From NCBI GenBank assembly GCA_009761415.1, contig QUOL01000013.1:920501-984500 (forward strand): 64,000 bases of DNA, given 5' to 3'. Of this stretch, positions 21,293-33,700 are shown one piece after another; position 1 is the first letter of the stretch; each line of letters begins with the position of its first letter. Made by a program: the position numbers and the translations under genes. Origin of the DNA: Sarcomyxa edulis (lineage: Eukaryota; Basidiomycota; Agaricomycetes; Agaricales; Mycenaceae). The notes below the pieces were generated by a model, which searched no databases, was not told the origin of the DNA, and saw only the letters and a program-made list of their open reading frames with translations.

Positions 21293-24200
21293 ATGGACAA
21301 ATTCGCGACACTAGAGCCAGTCCGCCTCTACAATAATCCCTTGGCAGCTGCAGGAGGTCGTCTATTGTCCAGGAACCACCAAACACCAAAGGGTCCTGCT
21401 GCTGCTCCACTAGTGGGTCGCTTACCCTCCGACCTTCATTTACTCATTCTCGCACACCTCCCTATTCCGGACTTTCCTTCATACAGCCGATGTTCACGCG
21501 CAACAGCCGCACTTTCTGTGGACGAGAAGATATGGGAAGCGAGATGGAAAGCGCTCGCAGTAGAGAAACATTCTCTCGAGTCAGTGCTCGATGAGCTCGA
21601 GAACAAATCTCGTGGTCAACTTGGTTCCAGTCGCGCTGCTGCACCTCCGATCATCACTGTCGACGATGAATTTGGAGAATTTGCATCGGTGGATGTAGTC
21701 AATGCCCCTGCAGATGAAATGGGCGACTTCGTAGGCGCGTTCGATAACATTAACATTTCCCCGTCGCCCACCACACCTTCGAATTTCAAACCTACGTACA
21801 GAATGATGTACATCCGGGCTCACAATCTTCTCAAACCACTGACGCAAGCCCTGTCATCTCCGCCACACCTGATTCTCACAACCCTCTCGTCGGCCGCGTC
21901 GACAATATCATCTCTTCGTCAGCAGGCCAAATCTCTGCATCTCCTCTCCCTATTCCTCTCTCCCAGGATCAAACCTGTCAAACAATGGCATACCATGTAC
22001 GGTGCGCTTCGATCAGCGATGGACAGATTCGATGCCAACGTACTGGCTGCGTTCGACGGTGCAGACAGTAAAGGGGACGAGGAAGGAATGCGGGAAGCTG
22101 CAGAAAGTAGTTGGGAGGTCTGGGATAGTGGTGGAGGCGGAGATTGGGAAATGGGGAAGGTGTGGGCAGAAAAGAGGGAAGTATTCTATGAGCAGGGTAA
22201 ATGGAAACCGTTGGACAACGTTACGTACGTCTTTTCCTATTTCTCCATGTATATACCTGTTAATGTGTACGCGTGCCTTAGGGCAGAAGGTCGCCTGGAC
22301 TTCGATGCTATGGATGAGTTTATGAGTTATATCGTTGGTGCCATCATCGAACATGGGTCAAGGGCAGTGCGTGTATTCCCGCCTGCATCGCAGGTCCTTA
22401 TTGCATTTGCAGATCGTATTGCAATGGAAGTGGTATGTTGGTTCGACAAAAGCTTGATGTCTTTCCATTCATTTTTCCGAGTAGGTCGGGGAGTATATCA
22501 CTTCCCTGTTAACAAGAGCACGAGAACTATCAAATGACACGTATCTCAAGGCCGCAGCGGCGACATTTCGAGAGGCGTGGAGAATGGTTGACGCTATTTT
22601 GCAAGCAGCGAAGGAAAGACCCGATTCAATGGTGGAAACAACGACGGCCGAAGATGTGGTGTGAGTCTTGAACTTCTACTTGTCGACGGCTGGTTTATCT
22701 TTGGACATTCAGATATCAAATGTTCGAAACGAATATGGACGAGTACCTCGACGAAGAAGTTGAATCTGTAAAACAGGCATTCGACATCATATGTCGCGGC
22801 TGGGATAAAGAGGTATGTGATCCCCCTAAGTGTCCATTTCATCCCAGGCTGATGTAGAATCTAGACATCAAAGCATTCGACGGTATCCATATCTCAGCAG
22901 AGCCAGACAGAGGGTACCCGCTTTTTGAGCTCGCATAATCCTGCTCTCGTCAAACGCAACGTTCTCGCATCTTTCACTAGTGTGCTTCTCTTACCAGTGA
23001 CAATCGTTCCAAGGACTGTCAATGCGGTAGGAGCTGCGTTGACTACTGGAGGAACGGCTGCTGTACAAGGAATTGCCATGCTGAACCCACAGAGATGGGG
23101 TGGAAGTGGGAGTACCAGTGGGTCGAGTGTTTATTCGAAGAACCTGGAGAAGGACGGAGATACTCTATTTGAGATTGGTACTGCAGATGATGATGACGAA
23201 GACGAAAACGAGAAAGCCATGGTCAACCAAAATGAGAAGGATATAGAATCATTCAGACGTTGTACGTTCTGATTTTTATCTCGATCCGTTCGCGAGCTTA
23301 AAGATGCATGTGCCTTACTCAGCGTCTTCTTCATCGTCCCGGAACACTTTGGACATCAGCGTCACGAGTACTGCGCCCACGTCGCTTGCTTCTTCCAGAA
23401 TATCCACACCTCTTCCTTCTAGCAACACTATGTCTAAACTAGAGCTTCTCCTCTCGTTGGATATTGCATTGGAACTCATCCATGCTGACCGAGAGTCCTT
23501 GAAACGTGTCGAGACTTTCGCAGGATATCCAGGACATTACGGGCATCGCGTCAGAGATACAATCGAGGAGATATTCATCCTGATGTTACAGACGTTGAGT
23601 GAAAGACATGTATCCACTGGGTTTTCCCAGTAGGTGTTTCGCTTTTTTTTCTGGTATCCTTCTGTACTCACAGCTTTGTCGCGCAGGGCTACAGAACAAA
23701 TGACATCGTATAAACCAGCGGATCACGAAGGATCGACCAGCGTCGCCCCTTTGTTGCAATTCTTCGAGCTCGTACATATCGGTGATACTATACAGTCTAT
23801 GGTGCAGGTTTACTTCGACAAGGAGTTGGTATGTTTAGCTGTTCAAAGTCCTTCTATAATATAGTAACTGACGAGTCTACCATCATCAAGGCGCCTCATA
23901 TCGATCGTACAGATTTTATGAACGCGGTTGTACGTGAAAAGAAACGTTTCGAAAACGCGCTGGACGATTCAGTAGCTGCTGGACTCAATGCCGGCACCGA
24001 CGTGCTCATGAACCAGGTATGATCCCAATTCTCTCCCTTTGTAGTTGTTTGAGTGGCTTATGTCTATTGGTTCATGAGGTTGAGCATATCATATTAACAT
24101 TGACACAACCCCGGGAATATTATCCACCTGATGATTCACCCATGGATCTTGGCCCCACGAAGGGCTGTACGGAAGCTATCAAGTGTCTGGATATGCATTG

Positions 24201-25141
24201 TAAACTATTGAAAGGAAGTACGAGCAAAGAGGTTCTTGAGGTGTTCTATCAGGAGGTTGGAATACGATTGATTGCGTGAGTGTCTATCTCAAAGACGGAA
24301 GTCGTTGCTCTTGGCTGAATTCTCTACAGGATTCTGCAAAAACATATCAAGCGACAAATCATCTCTCTGAGCGGAGGGTTTCAAGTCATAGCTGATTTGA
24401 ACGCGTATCATACATTCATCTCATCGCTAAAGGTCAGTCCTCTCCTCCTTGATTAACGTTGCTCAGGTTGTCTGACCGTTGCGTTTCAGATTCCTGCCAT
24501 AACAGCGGATTTTTCTCATCTCAAAATGCTAGGCCATGTCTATGTTGTCGAGGATGCGCGGGATTTGGCACAAATCGTCAGGGATGTCACTCGGTATGGC
24601 GGGGCATACCGACCAGAGGTGCGCCACTTTCTTGGGCTGAATCGTCAATCAACGCGAACTAATCTCAAACACAGGACATCTACGAGTTCATTCAGCGACG
24701 GTCAGATTGGAAGAAAATCGAGAAAACGGTGGATAAAACAATGTACAATCTGAGTTTCAAAGAGGATTGTGTGGTCTGCTAAGTTAATATTTTCGTGTTC
24801 TTGTTGGCAAAGAGTCCGAATTCACATGTCATTTTTGATTGCTTCTCACTTTCAAGAACTTCGAAGCGTTGTTTGCATCAGACGACACAGCCAAATTTCC
24901 CTCCGTCGATTGAATCTCGATCGAGGTTTCTCGTGCCTCTCGGGATGTACAAGAACTTCGACTTCTCAGCTCTATCGAACTTACATCGGAACTTACTGCA
25001 TTGTTTTCAGTCTCCATCAGACCTTATAAGTCAGCCTTATGGAGAACGTTTGTAACTTGGACCGATCATGTCATTGTACCCCATGCGGCAACCTTCGACC
25101 GATCACCACAGCTCAGAACGACAGCACCCAATCAATCCTAA
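21293..25141 (+). CDS. RCY1: Recyclin-1-like F-box protein with Sec10 exocyst domain
   Basis: Recyclin-1 links an F-box (Skp1-binding) to a Sec10-like domain and works in recycling of membrane cargo from endosomes to the cell surface. The F-box is at residues about 45-95: VGRLPSDLHLLILAHLPIPD followed by FPSYSRCSRATAALSVDEK and IWEARWKALA. The Sec10/Rcy1 region follows (RMMYIRAHNLLKPLTQALSS; VKQWHTMYGALRSAMDRFDA) and continues through many exons with YQMFETNMDEYLDEEVESVK, DHEGSTSVAPLLQFFELVHI and HVYVVEDARDLAQIVRDVTR. The conserved end YKSALWRTFVTWTDHVIVPH is present, but an in-frame TGA (24911-24913) precedes it by about 70 codons. This may be a 21-nt intron (24905-24925), a disabling mutation, readthrough or a sequence error. 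The final stop is at 25139-25141. Confidence 0.88.
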
Positions 25142-26165
25142 TGCTGCGTTCATATTACCCCAACGGCAAATCGATACACTTCATTCCTTGTACCCCCCCT
25201 ATATTTTTGAACCGAATTTCTCCTCGGCACTTCTCCTCGCCAATATAGCTAGCTTCGCGATGCTGTTCCTCAGGCCTCAGCCCGGACCCGACTCTAGGAC
25301 CACCAGTACGCTACTACATAGGAAGCACTTGCTTCTGTGGACACTGCTCGCTCATGAGCATAGCGGATCTGTCACCGCCCCTGCAAAGACAGCTATCATC
25401 CTGACCCTACAGCGTCCACCCGATAACACAGAATCGGAACATCAGGATAGGCATGATCGCCTCCTAACGCCTCATCGATTTCCTCTGAAACCCATCATTC
25501 GACTTGGCGCCCACGTGTTGTCGATAAAATAATCTTGCACGTACATACGCTCTCTGGATTACAAACCACTCCCATTCTCACCTCATAACATTGTTCCAAC
25601 GAGAACGAAGACTCCCATGATCAAAAATATCTGCAGGTGCGAATTGTGCTCAGGTGGAAGCCCTTCGGCCTTATCATTACTATCATGGCGCTTCGCCTCG
25701 GAACTTGCTGTCACCTTACAAACGATACATTCTCACCTCGCCCTTCCGCAAGGAATGCGTCTGTCCTCTGACTGGTTCGACTAACAACTAACCGCTCGGA
25801 TCCATCGAAATCACCTACATATTATCGACGCACGTTCGTCAGTATCAAGCTTCTTTTCCCACTAAAGAGCAATTCGGACCGAATCGCTAGATACAGCTTA
25901 GCGGGTGCAGCTCGTCTCCACTTAGGAAAAGACGTATCCGAAACGTGCAAAATGGGCGGATTGCGCCTGATTGCGCTAAAGACCGAGTTGGGGACACATA
26001 TCCTAATGAAGAAAGAATAGCCTTTTGTCTGAGAAGTTCCCTTGATGTATTCTTGTGCCCTCGAGGCAATTGAGCGAACGTGCGGCTCTCTTTATCTTCT
26101 CGGATATCGTTAAAAGCTCTGTAGTCTCTTCATATCTGAGGGGCTTCATCCCAACTGCGAAGACG
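25142..26165. other. 1-kb intergenic region
   Basis: No recognisable coding region. A 154-codon open frame at 25068-25532 overlaps the recyclin end in another frame and has no family features. The region should hold the recyclin 3' end and the promoter of the TLC gene. Confidence 0.5.
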
Positions 26166-27347
26166 ATGGCCGGGACGACCTTCGACTTGAAGTACCTCCT
26201 CGACAACTTGGACATGCAATCTTTCCAGAGGTCGTTGCTTGCCACGTTCCCGTTCTTCTTAACCTTCTTCGCCATCTATCACTTACTATGCCCCATGTAC
26301 ACCACTTCCAAGCAACTTTCTTGGATTCTAACGACCGTAACGAGTGCTATCATGACTATCGCGAGTCTCCCTTTTCTCTGGAGATACTTTACGAGTGGGG
26401 GAAGTGTAGCGAGTATACCAGTTCTATCTTGGCTGGCTGAAGCAGCCAATAGATTGTTCCAAGCGTACCTTATTGCGTGAGTCCAATCTGCACTTCTTTA
26501 TACTGAAATACCTCAATGCCTCGTAGTGATCTAATCATCGGAGCTACGTATTATCGTGGCCAGATTGCACTACTCACCGGCTGGATTCATCACTTACTAT
26601 ACATTGTGATTGTGGAAATCGCACTGAGGAGGTCGTGGGCGAACATATTTTGTCTTTGCGCATCAATGGAGGTCAGTATTCGAGGATTGAATCTTTGAAT
26701 CCTCTTGACCTCGTTCGATCGTTCAGCTTCCTACCTTTGTCCTGGGTATCACGACACTGTACCCACGCCTACGTTCCAATGTGCTCTTTGCTGTCGCGTT
26801 CTTCTCCACGCGTATTGCCCTCCACCTCATTCTATGCTTTTCATACGCGCTTCCCTGGAACCGTCCAGGAGGATCCTTACTTCCAGCTTCGATATTAGCC
26901 TCCATCTTTCCTCTCCATGCCATGTGGTTCTATGGCTGCGTTAAAGGATTCCTCAGAAGATCTCGCGCGAAACACGTGCAGTCTCAATCTCCGCCAATTT
27001 CTCTCGCTGCGATTCCACCTGAACAACCTTCGCCAATGAACTCATCGTCCAGTTCAACCCCAGTCGCGATTGCAGGCACACATCCTCCTCGTCTTCTCCG
27101 TTACCCATTTATCGCACTTTCCGTCCGTCGAGCTTCATTCGAGCGGGTTGTACAGATAGTGCGGGTAGAGCTGGATCATCTTGATGAGAAAGCTAGTGCG
27201 CGATTCAGAGATGCTTCGGAGAGTATTTATGAGGCACTTCCGGCTCGTGAAGCTGTTTTTGATTATCTTGGGCTAGGAAGGAAGGGTGCTTGCGGAGCAC
27301 CAATTGCACGGGACGATTGTAGAAATTCTACCATAGGTGTTCATTAA
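26166..27347 (+). CDS. TLC-domain (TRAM/LAG1/CLN8) membrane protein
   Basis: The protein starts MAGTTFDLKYLLDNLDMQSF and has several hydrophobic helices in the order expected of a TLC domain: LLATFPFFLTFFAIYHLLCP, LSWILTTVTSAIMTIASLPF, RLFQAYLIADLIIGATYYRG, then WIHHLLYIVIVEIALR (His-His at the membrane face is typical), PTFVLGITTLYPRL, LFAVAFFSTRIALHLILCF and LLPASILASIFPLHAMWFYG. TLC proteins act in the endoplasmic reticulum or Golgi on ceramide synthesis or lipid sensing. The catalytic His pair of ceramide synthases is not obvious in the usual context, so this is probably a TMEM56/TLCD-like member. A cytosolic tail rich in Ser/Pro follows (PPEQPSPMNSSSSSTPVA). Three introns with normal ends were used. 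Confidence 0.85.
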
Positions 27348-27719
27348 TGATCGACGATTCTGGAAGCCTTTGCATAATATGCTCAAACATGCGTCTCCTA
27401 TTCGAATTTCATATTTTTCTTCGTTCGACGTCCTTCAACGTCGCATCACCGCCACTGTCAGGTCCCAGACTGTTCCTTGGCGCGGGCCCCGATTTCTTGG
27501 GCTTGCTGACTCCAAAAAGATGCACAGCATGAATGATATATGGGTTATTGAGTCGCGACTTGGTCGCGGCGTTGGCAAAGCCATATTCCGGTTATCACGT
27601 TCCCCGAATACCGGTTCGACACACCCGAGTCGACAAATTTCATGCTAGTAGCATGATGGGTAACGAAACCATGCCACGGAACTCATTTCTCTGCTTATCA
27701 TCACCTCCCTTGTTCGTCG
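27348..27719. other. Intergenic region, MFS promoter
   Basis: About 370 nt between two plus-strand genes. No coding or structural feature recognised; it should include the MFS transporter promoter. Confidence 0.5.
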
Positions 27720-29932
27720 ATGGCAATGGCGATGGTCAAACCAACTCCCCATTCCTCCGACACGATGCTTGACCGCCAAATACAGGAAGAGCGCGTCGAC
27801 GGCGCGCCACAGGAAACACGACCCATGTCTCCATTGGATACTGAGATCGCAGAAGCTGAACTTGCCCTTGAAAAATACGGAGGGGATGATATCCATGAAC
27901 CTGCTCCGAAGGAATCGATAGACGCGCCCACCGCTCCTCCCAACCCTTTCGCGCCCAAACCAGTAGACCCAAACATGGTCACTTGGGATGGCCCGGACGA
28001 TCAAGAAAATCCTCAGAATTGGCCAGATAGTCGTAAATGGCTCATAACCGTCATATGCGCTTTACTGACCGTCAATGTGTACGTTCTTATATTTATTAAA
28101 GTATCTTCTGTGTCACCATCCTCAACTCTGTTTTTCTCAATTTCCAGATCATTTGCTTCATCGGCACCTACATCCGCCACGTTTTCTATCATCGCTCAAT
28201 TCGACATATCATCCGAAGTTTCCTATCTCCTCACTACCATGTTCCTGTTAGGTTATGTATTTGGGCCTCTATTTTGGGGTCCTGGAAGCGAACTGTTCGG
28301 CAGACGGCCAGTATTCCTTCTCACCATGTCTGTATATACTCTATTCCATCTCGGTCAAGCCCTCGCGCAAAACATCGAGACACTCTTGATCACCCGATTT
28401 TTGGGTGGCTTCTTCGCCTGCGCACCCTTGACCAATTGTGGCGGTATGTGGCATCACATTGATCAGCACCCCTCAAACTAATAAGCCTTATAGGTGTTAT
28501 TGCTGATATATGGCCTGCGGTCGGACGTGGTCCAGCGACGAGCATCTTCACGGCCAGTGTTTTCTTGGGCCCTGTTCTTGGACCCATCATTTCAGGATAG
28601 TAAGTCGCGCACGCATAGTCGAGATACGTTATACGATCTGACTCTATCACTACAGCATTGTAGAAAGTTATCTCAGCTGGCGCTGGGTGTTCTGGATAAT
28701 GATGATCTTTGCGGGAGCCTGCACGATTATCATGGCTATTCTATTGCCAGAGACATATGTACCCATCATTCTCCTGAAGAAGGTCCGTACACACGTCTTT
28801 ATTGAGAGAAACGTCAAAACTAACGGTCAAAATCGTAACTAGGCAAAACGCTTGAGAAAGGCAGACCCAGAGGGCAGCAAACACATTTATGCAGAGCACG
28901 AGAAGCAGGATTGGTCTATCCCAGGCTTGACTCAACGTTATCTATACAGACCCGTCCATATGCTTATGCTCGAGCCCATTTTGGTTCTTGTGACCATCTA
29001 CCTCTCCATCGTTTACGGTCTTCTGTATGCTCGTAAGTGATTTTTTCTCGTGATCTTTAATATACAGTATCTAACACACCCTTCTAGTGTTCGAAGCTTT
29101 CCCGGTCATCTTTATGGAGAAACGAGGTCTTACCATCGCTCAGAACGGCCTCATGTTCATCGGTGTGGGTATAGGAGCTACATCTGGATCGCTCTTCAAC
29201 TTCTTCGCCACTTCTCATTACCGCGAGCTCATCGTCAAGTGGAGAGGATTCCCTCCCCCAGAGCAGAGGTTGTTCGGTGGCATGCTCGGCGGGCCCTTAC
29301 TAGTGATCGGTATTTTCTGGTTAGGTTGGACCGGAGAGTATTCTAGTATCGGGTGGTATGTTCCAGATCTCAGCTCGATCCTCATCGGGGCTGCTATTTC
29401 TTTGATCTTTATGTCATTCTTGGTGAGCAAAAATATTTGGCAGGGTCATCTTACGTCGTACTGATACATATATGTCTTTCCTTCCTTCCAGAGTTATCTC
29501 ATCGACACATATTTGATGTACAGCGCCTCTGCGTTCGCTGCAAATACCGTCGTTCGATCAGCCGTAGCAGCTGCTTTCCCACTTTTCACCGTTCAAATGT
29601 TTGAAAATGTATGTCGTTCCTACCTTTTTCCATATGATCAAACTTACTGACTGTGATGTCACCGTACACAGCTCGGTGTCAATTGGGCGTGTACACTCCT
29701 TGGCCTCATCGCTCTTGTCTTCGCCCCGAGTCCGTTCTTGTTCTACAAATACGGACCTCGAGTTCGCGCAAGAAGCAAGTTTGCTCCTTGTATCGTGAGT
29801 ATCAGATTGTTTGTTCTCTCGATTGTTGTTCTGACACGCCTTACACTCTAGGATCTTCACATAGCGAAAGAACTCAAAGCTGAAGAAGAAGCTGCCGCAG
29901 TGAAGAACAAGGGACTTTCTGAGAAAGTTTGA
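27720..29932 (+). CDS. MFS transporter, DHA1 drug:H+ antiporter type
   Basis: A proton-driven efflux pump of the plasma membrane, DHA1 branch (relatives export polyamines and toxic compounds). The cytosolic N terminus of about 90 residues ends in the family signature VTWDGPDDQENPQNWPDSRK W. Helices follow, beginning LITVICALLTVNV. Motif A is seen as GPGSELFGRRPVFLLTMSVY, then LITRFLGGFFACAPLTNCGG, motif C-like GPVLGPIISGYI, and SWRWVFWIMMIFAGACTIIM. The second half contains LVTIYLSIVYGLLYALFEAF, MFIGVGIGATSGSLFNFF and SASAFAANTVVRSAVAAAFP. The tail AKELKAEEEAAAVKNKGLSE is charged and cytosolic. About eight short introns interrupt the gene. It lies directly upstream of an ABCC efflux pump on the same strand. 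Confidence 0.95.
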
Positions 29933-30734
29933 TCGACTTCTCATCTCACCATCAACACACACACACTCTTTACCATCAGTACTTTGTTTTGTTTTTCTTT
30001 TCATGTTCTTGTTCTTGTTCACCATTCGTAGATATAGATTGACGTGCTGACATTCCGGCACAGTATGACTTCTTTGTATCCTTTATTCACCATATCATTA
30101 CAGACTTCAAGTAGAGGTTCATTTAGACTGACCTACGTACATATTTACTTAGGATAATTTGGAAATTCCATATCTCAATACCCAATACTCGGTCATGAGC
30201 TCGCGTACTTTGCGCGTACTAGGTGAACGTTAGCAAGATCGTTAGCCTAGTACTTATGTGAGAAGGTTAGTATCTCCTAGACAGAAGACTACTACGCTCG
30301 TACATATATGATACTAGTTTCACAGACTCGTACTCGTTCTGTAGGATCCGCCTCAGCCTGAGACTGGACCTCAGATCGATTTCATAATGTCACGCGTCTG
30401 TGACGCACTTTGCAGACGTTACCGTAAACTATAAATAGATTTTTGAGATTTGAATGCTTTCAAGGAAGTTCGTGCACACTCCTTGCACACACCCAACACA
30501 CACCTGCTTACCGTTCCATCACCGACAACATCGTTTCGCCAGCCAAATTAATCTGTAAGCACTCGCATCTAAAAATAACGATGTCGCAAGAACAGCCCTG
30601 AATGCGCACTACGGCACCGATAAATTTAGATCTGCGATCTCTTGATCATTGCTTATCTTTTGAGTCAGCGTTCAACAGAGGCCTTCTTCAACTTTGATTG
30701 TAACGCTCTTGACGTTTGGCAAGATCAGTCAACC
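29933..30734. other. Intergenic region between the two efflux transporters
   Basis: About 800 nt with the MFS 3' end and the ABCC promoter. A TATAAATA at 30430-30437 could be a TATA box, though it is 300 nt before the ABCC start codon. No coding region is recognised. Confidence 0.45.
30430..30437 (+). promoter_or_regulatory. TATA box candidate of the ABCC gene
   Basis: TATAAATA lies about 300 nt before the ATG at 30735. It would imply a 5' untranslated leader of some 270 nt or an intron within it. Confidence 0.3.
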
Positions 30735-33700
30735 ATGGCCTTCGGCAAGGCACAGTCTCCGCTCATTCTCGCTGGAGCTCAAGACGGCTTGAGTATGTTT
30801 CAAGTCGAAGGACATAGTTCAGACGTTGACGGGTATACGTACGTGATCACAACCTACGAACCAATTTGCTGCTTACAGTAGCTTTGCAGACTGAGGTGGA
30901 ACACTCTTTTGTTTCCGGCCTGCGTCGCCGTCGTATCTGCCTTGATTCTTCTGTTACATCTCCTCGTGGTGTTTTGCAAGCATCTTAAGCCCTCATTGTC
31001 CGAAACGTCACCATCTGCATCGTTGGAATCGGCATCAAGGACGGACTCTTCCAATTTATCGGTCAAATTGAGGCTGCACGTCGCAAATCACGGAGGATAC
31101 ACGATCTTCGCCTACAAATTGGCCAGACTACTCGGATGTTTTGCGCTCTTGGGTCTATCCCTTTGGTCTTCGTCAGCCGCGTATGATAATCTACGCTTCA
31201 CTAACAACTCGCCGCAATTAGCAATGTGCAGCGCCTACGTTCGTACTGCTGCTATCTGTGATCCTACACAAGTTGACCTCCATTTTACATAGTTGTATTT
31301 CTTTGTGTTAGCTCTCGTTTCGGTATCTGCACCACTGCGATGGAGCAAGGTTGCTACGACGCACCTCAGTCTCCTTCTACTCTTCACGCTCGGGATATAC
31401 ATTTATCGGGACCTGTATCCCTTGGTGACGTTCACCCTAACACCTAAAGACGCGTCTGAAGGAGCGTTACTCTGGACGAAGATATCTGTGCTCGTCTTCA
31501 CAGCAATCGTTGTACCTGTTGCCATGCCTAGACAATACGTTCCTGTTGACCCAAAGGTATGACAATCTACTTTCTGGAGCACTACAGTACTTAATTTCAG
31601 ACTCAGAACCCCATGAGTGAACCAAATCCAGAGCAGACCGCCTCGATTTTTTCGTTGGTCTTCTATTTCTTCATGGATCACATCATCCTTCTTGCATATG
31701 GAGTAACGCACCTCGAACACGATCAACTACCACCTTTGGCTGATTACGACTCCGCTGAAAACCTCAAAATCAGAGCCTTCCCAGTAAAGTCTTTCTCAAA
31801 AGGAACGATTCTTGCTCAAGTCTGATTCTGAAAATTATTGCAGCACCTTGACGCATATCACGACACGAAAAGGAGGCATTTGTTCTTCAGGCTCATGAGA
31901 GTCTTCGGCCGAGAGTATTCGATGTTGGCCTTGATGCAAATCGTTCGGATGGTATGCACTTTTGCCAGTCCCCTGGGTGTCAATAGACTGCTAAGGTATG
32001 GACCGCACCAACTTGTATTACGATTCCTCTCTATTCAATTGTATACCGAAGGTACTTGGAGACTCACGGCGAAGGTGCTATCATCCGGCCTTGGTTCTGG
32101 ATCGCGATACTGTTCATCGGACCAATTGTCGGATCACTCGCATTCCAGTGGTACATTTTCATAACGGTACGAAGGCAATATTGGTATCGTTCGATCTAGT
32201 CTCATCTGTTCTCTCAGACTGGGACCCTTGTCCGAACAGAGAGTTTGATCAGTAAGTGTCTACTATACCATTTCTCTCGCTCAAGCTTGACCTGTACTCG
32301 CAGCACAACTTGTCTTCGAACACTCACTCCGAATCCGCATAAAGGCCGAGACGTCTGTCTCGGGTTTCGGTTCTGGTAGTAGGACTCCGTCGACGTCCTC
32401 TAATAACAACACGGGGGACAATTCTAGAGCAGAATCACCTAACGAAGAGAATGAAGTGATATCTTCGAGTTCTACATCCACAGAAGGAGACGAGACATTG
32501 CAGGCCAGCTCTGCCACAGTCAAATCCACCTCAAGCAAGGCGGACACGAAGTCAGTCTCCGCATCGTCTGCCACCGTCGTTTCTCCTGGAGCGAAGGGCC
32601 ACCCCACATCAGGCAACTTGATTGGCAAGATAAATAACTTGGTCACCACCGATCTCGGAAATATCGTAGAGGGACGCGATTTCTTGGTCGTTCTTCTTCA
32701 AATACCTCTCCAGTTGGTTCTTTGCATAGCTTTCCTATATGCTCTTCTTGGTTATAGTGCCTTTGTTGGATTGGCATTTCTGCTCTGTCTATTCCCTATA
32801 CCAGGCTATGTTGCGAAGCTCATCCAGAAGGTACAAGTGACGAGAATGGAAAAAACGGACGGTCGAGTTCAGACGGTGACCGAAAGTGAGAGATTTTTCC
32901 CGCGAAAAATGTGTCCGAGAATTCTGATATATATGTCATCTTCAGTTATGGGCCTTCTCCGGATGATCAAATTCTTTGGCTGGGAGGGAAAGATCAACAC
33001 GAGAATCTCCGAGAAAAGGGAGGAGGAGCTAACGTGGATCAAGAAATATAAAATCCTCGAAACCCTCAATGGCACCTTCAATTTCATCATCTCTCTCGGA
33101 ACGATGATAGTCACCTATACTACATAGTGCGTACTGCGCAAGTCTTGTCGTATCGCAACAAACTGACCTCCCATCTAGTGTGAGTGTCAGCCATGTGTTT
33201 CTGGACTCCCTGTTAATGACCACGTTTCCCCAGACGGTTGTCATGAAACAAGACTTAACTGCTTCGATCGTGTTCGGTTCACTTACAGTCTTCAATATGC
33301 TCCAAATGCAACTTCAAATGGCTCTACGCATGGTCACCGCATGCATTCAAGGGAAGGTCTCTCTGGATCGTGTCAACGATTTTCTGAATGATGTATGTTG
33401 TCTACTGTTGTCTCCTGCTGCAATTCCTCATCTCGCTCGTCTGTCAGACAGAGCTGTTGGACTCTTTCTCCGACAAGCCAGAAGTGGCCGAATTGTTCGG
33501 TGATGCTCCTCAAGGAAGCCAGGATCTCATTGGTTTTCGTGATGCGTCTTTCACTTGGTCGACAGAAACAGACGGCTCGCTCACACCATCACGTCGCAAT
33601 TTCATCTTGAGGATCGAAGACGAGCTTCTTTTCAAACGTGGCGCCCTCAATCTTGTCGTCGGTCCAACCGGTTCAGGGAAAACAAGCCTTTTGATGGGTC

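Noticed and set aside
25068..25532. Plus-strand frame of 154 codons
   Set aside because: It overlaps the conserved end of recyclin-1 in another frame and shows no domain features.
29558..30061. Minus-strand frame of 167 codons
   Set aside because: It overlaps the end of the MFS gene, whose frame is well supported, and its Lys/Arg-rich sequence comes from A/T-rich 3' sequence.
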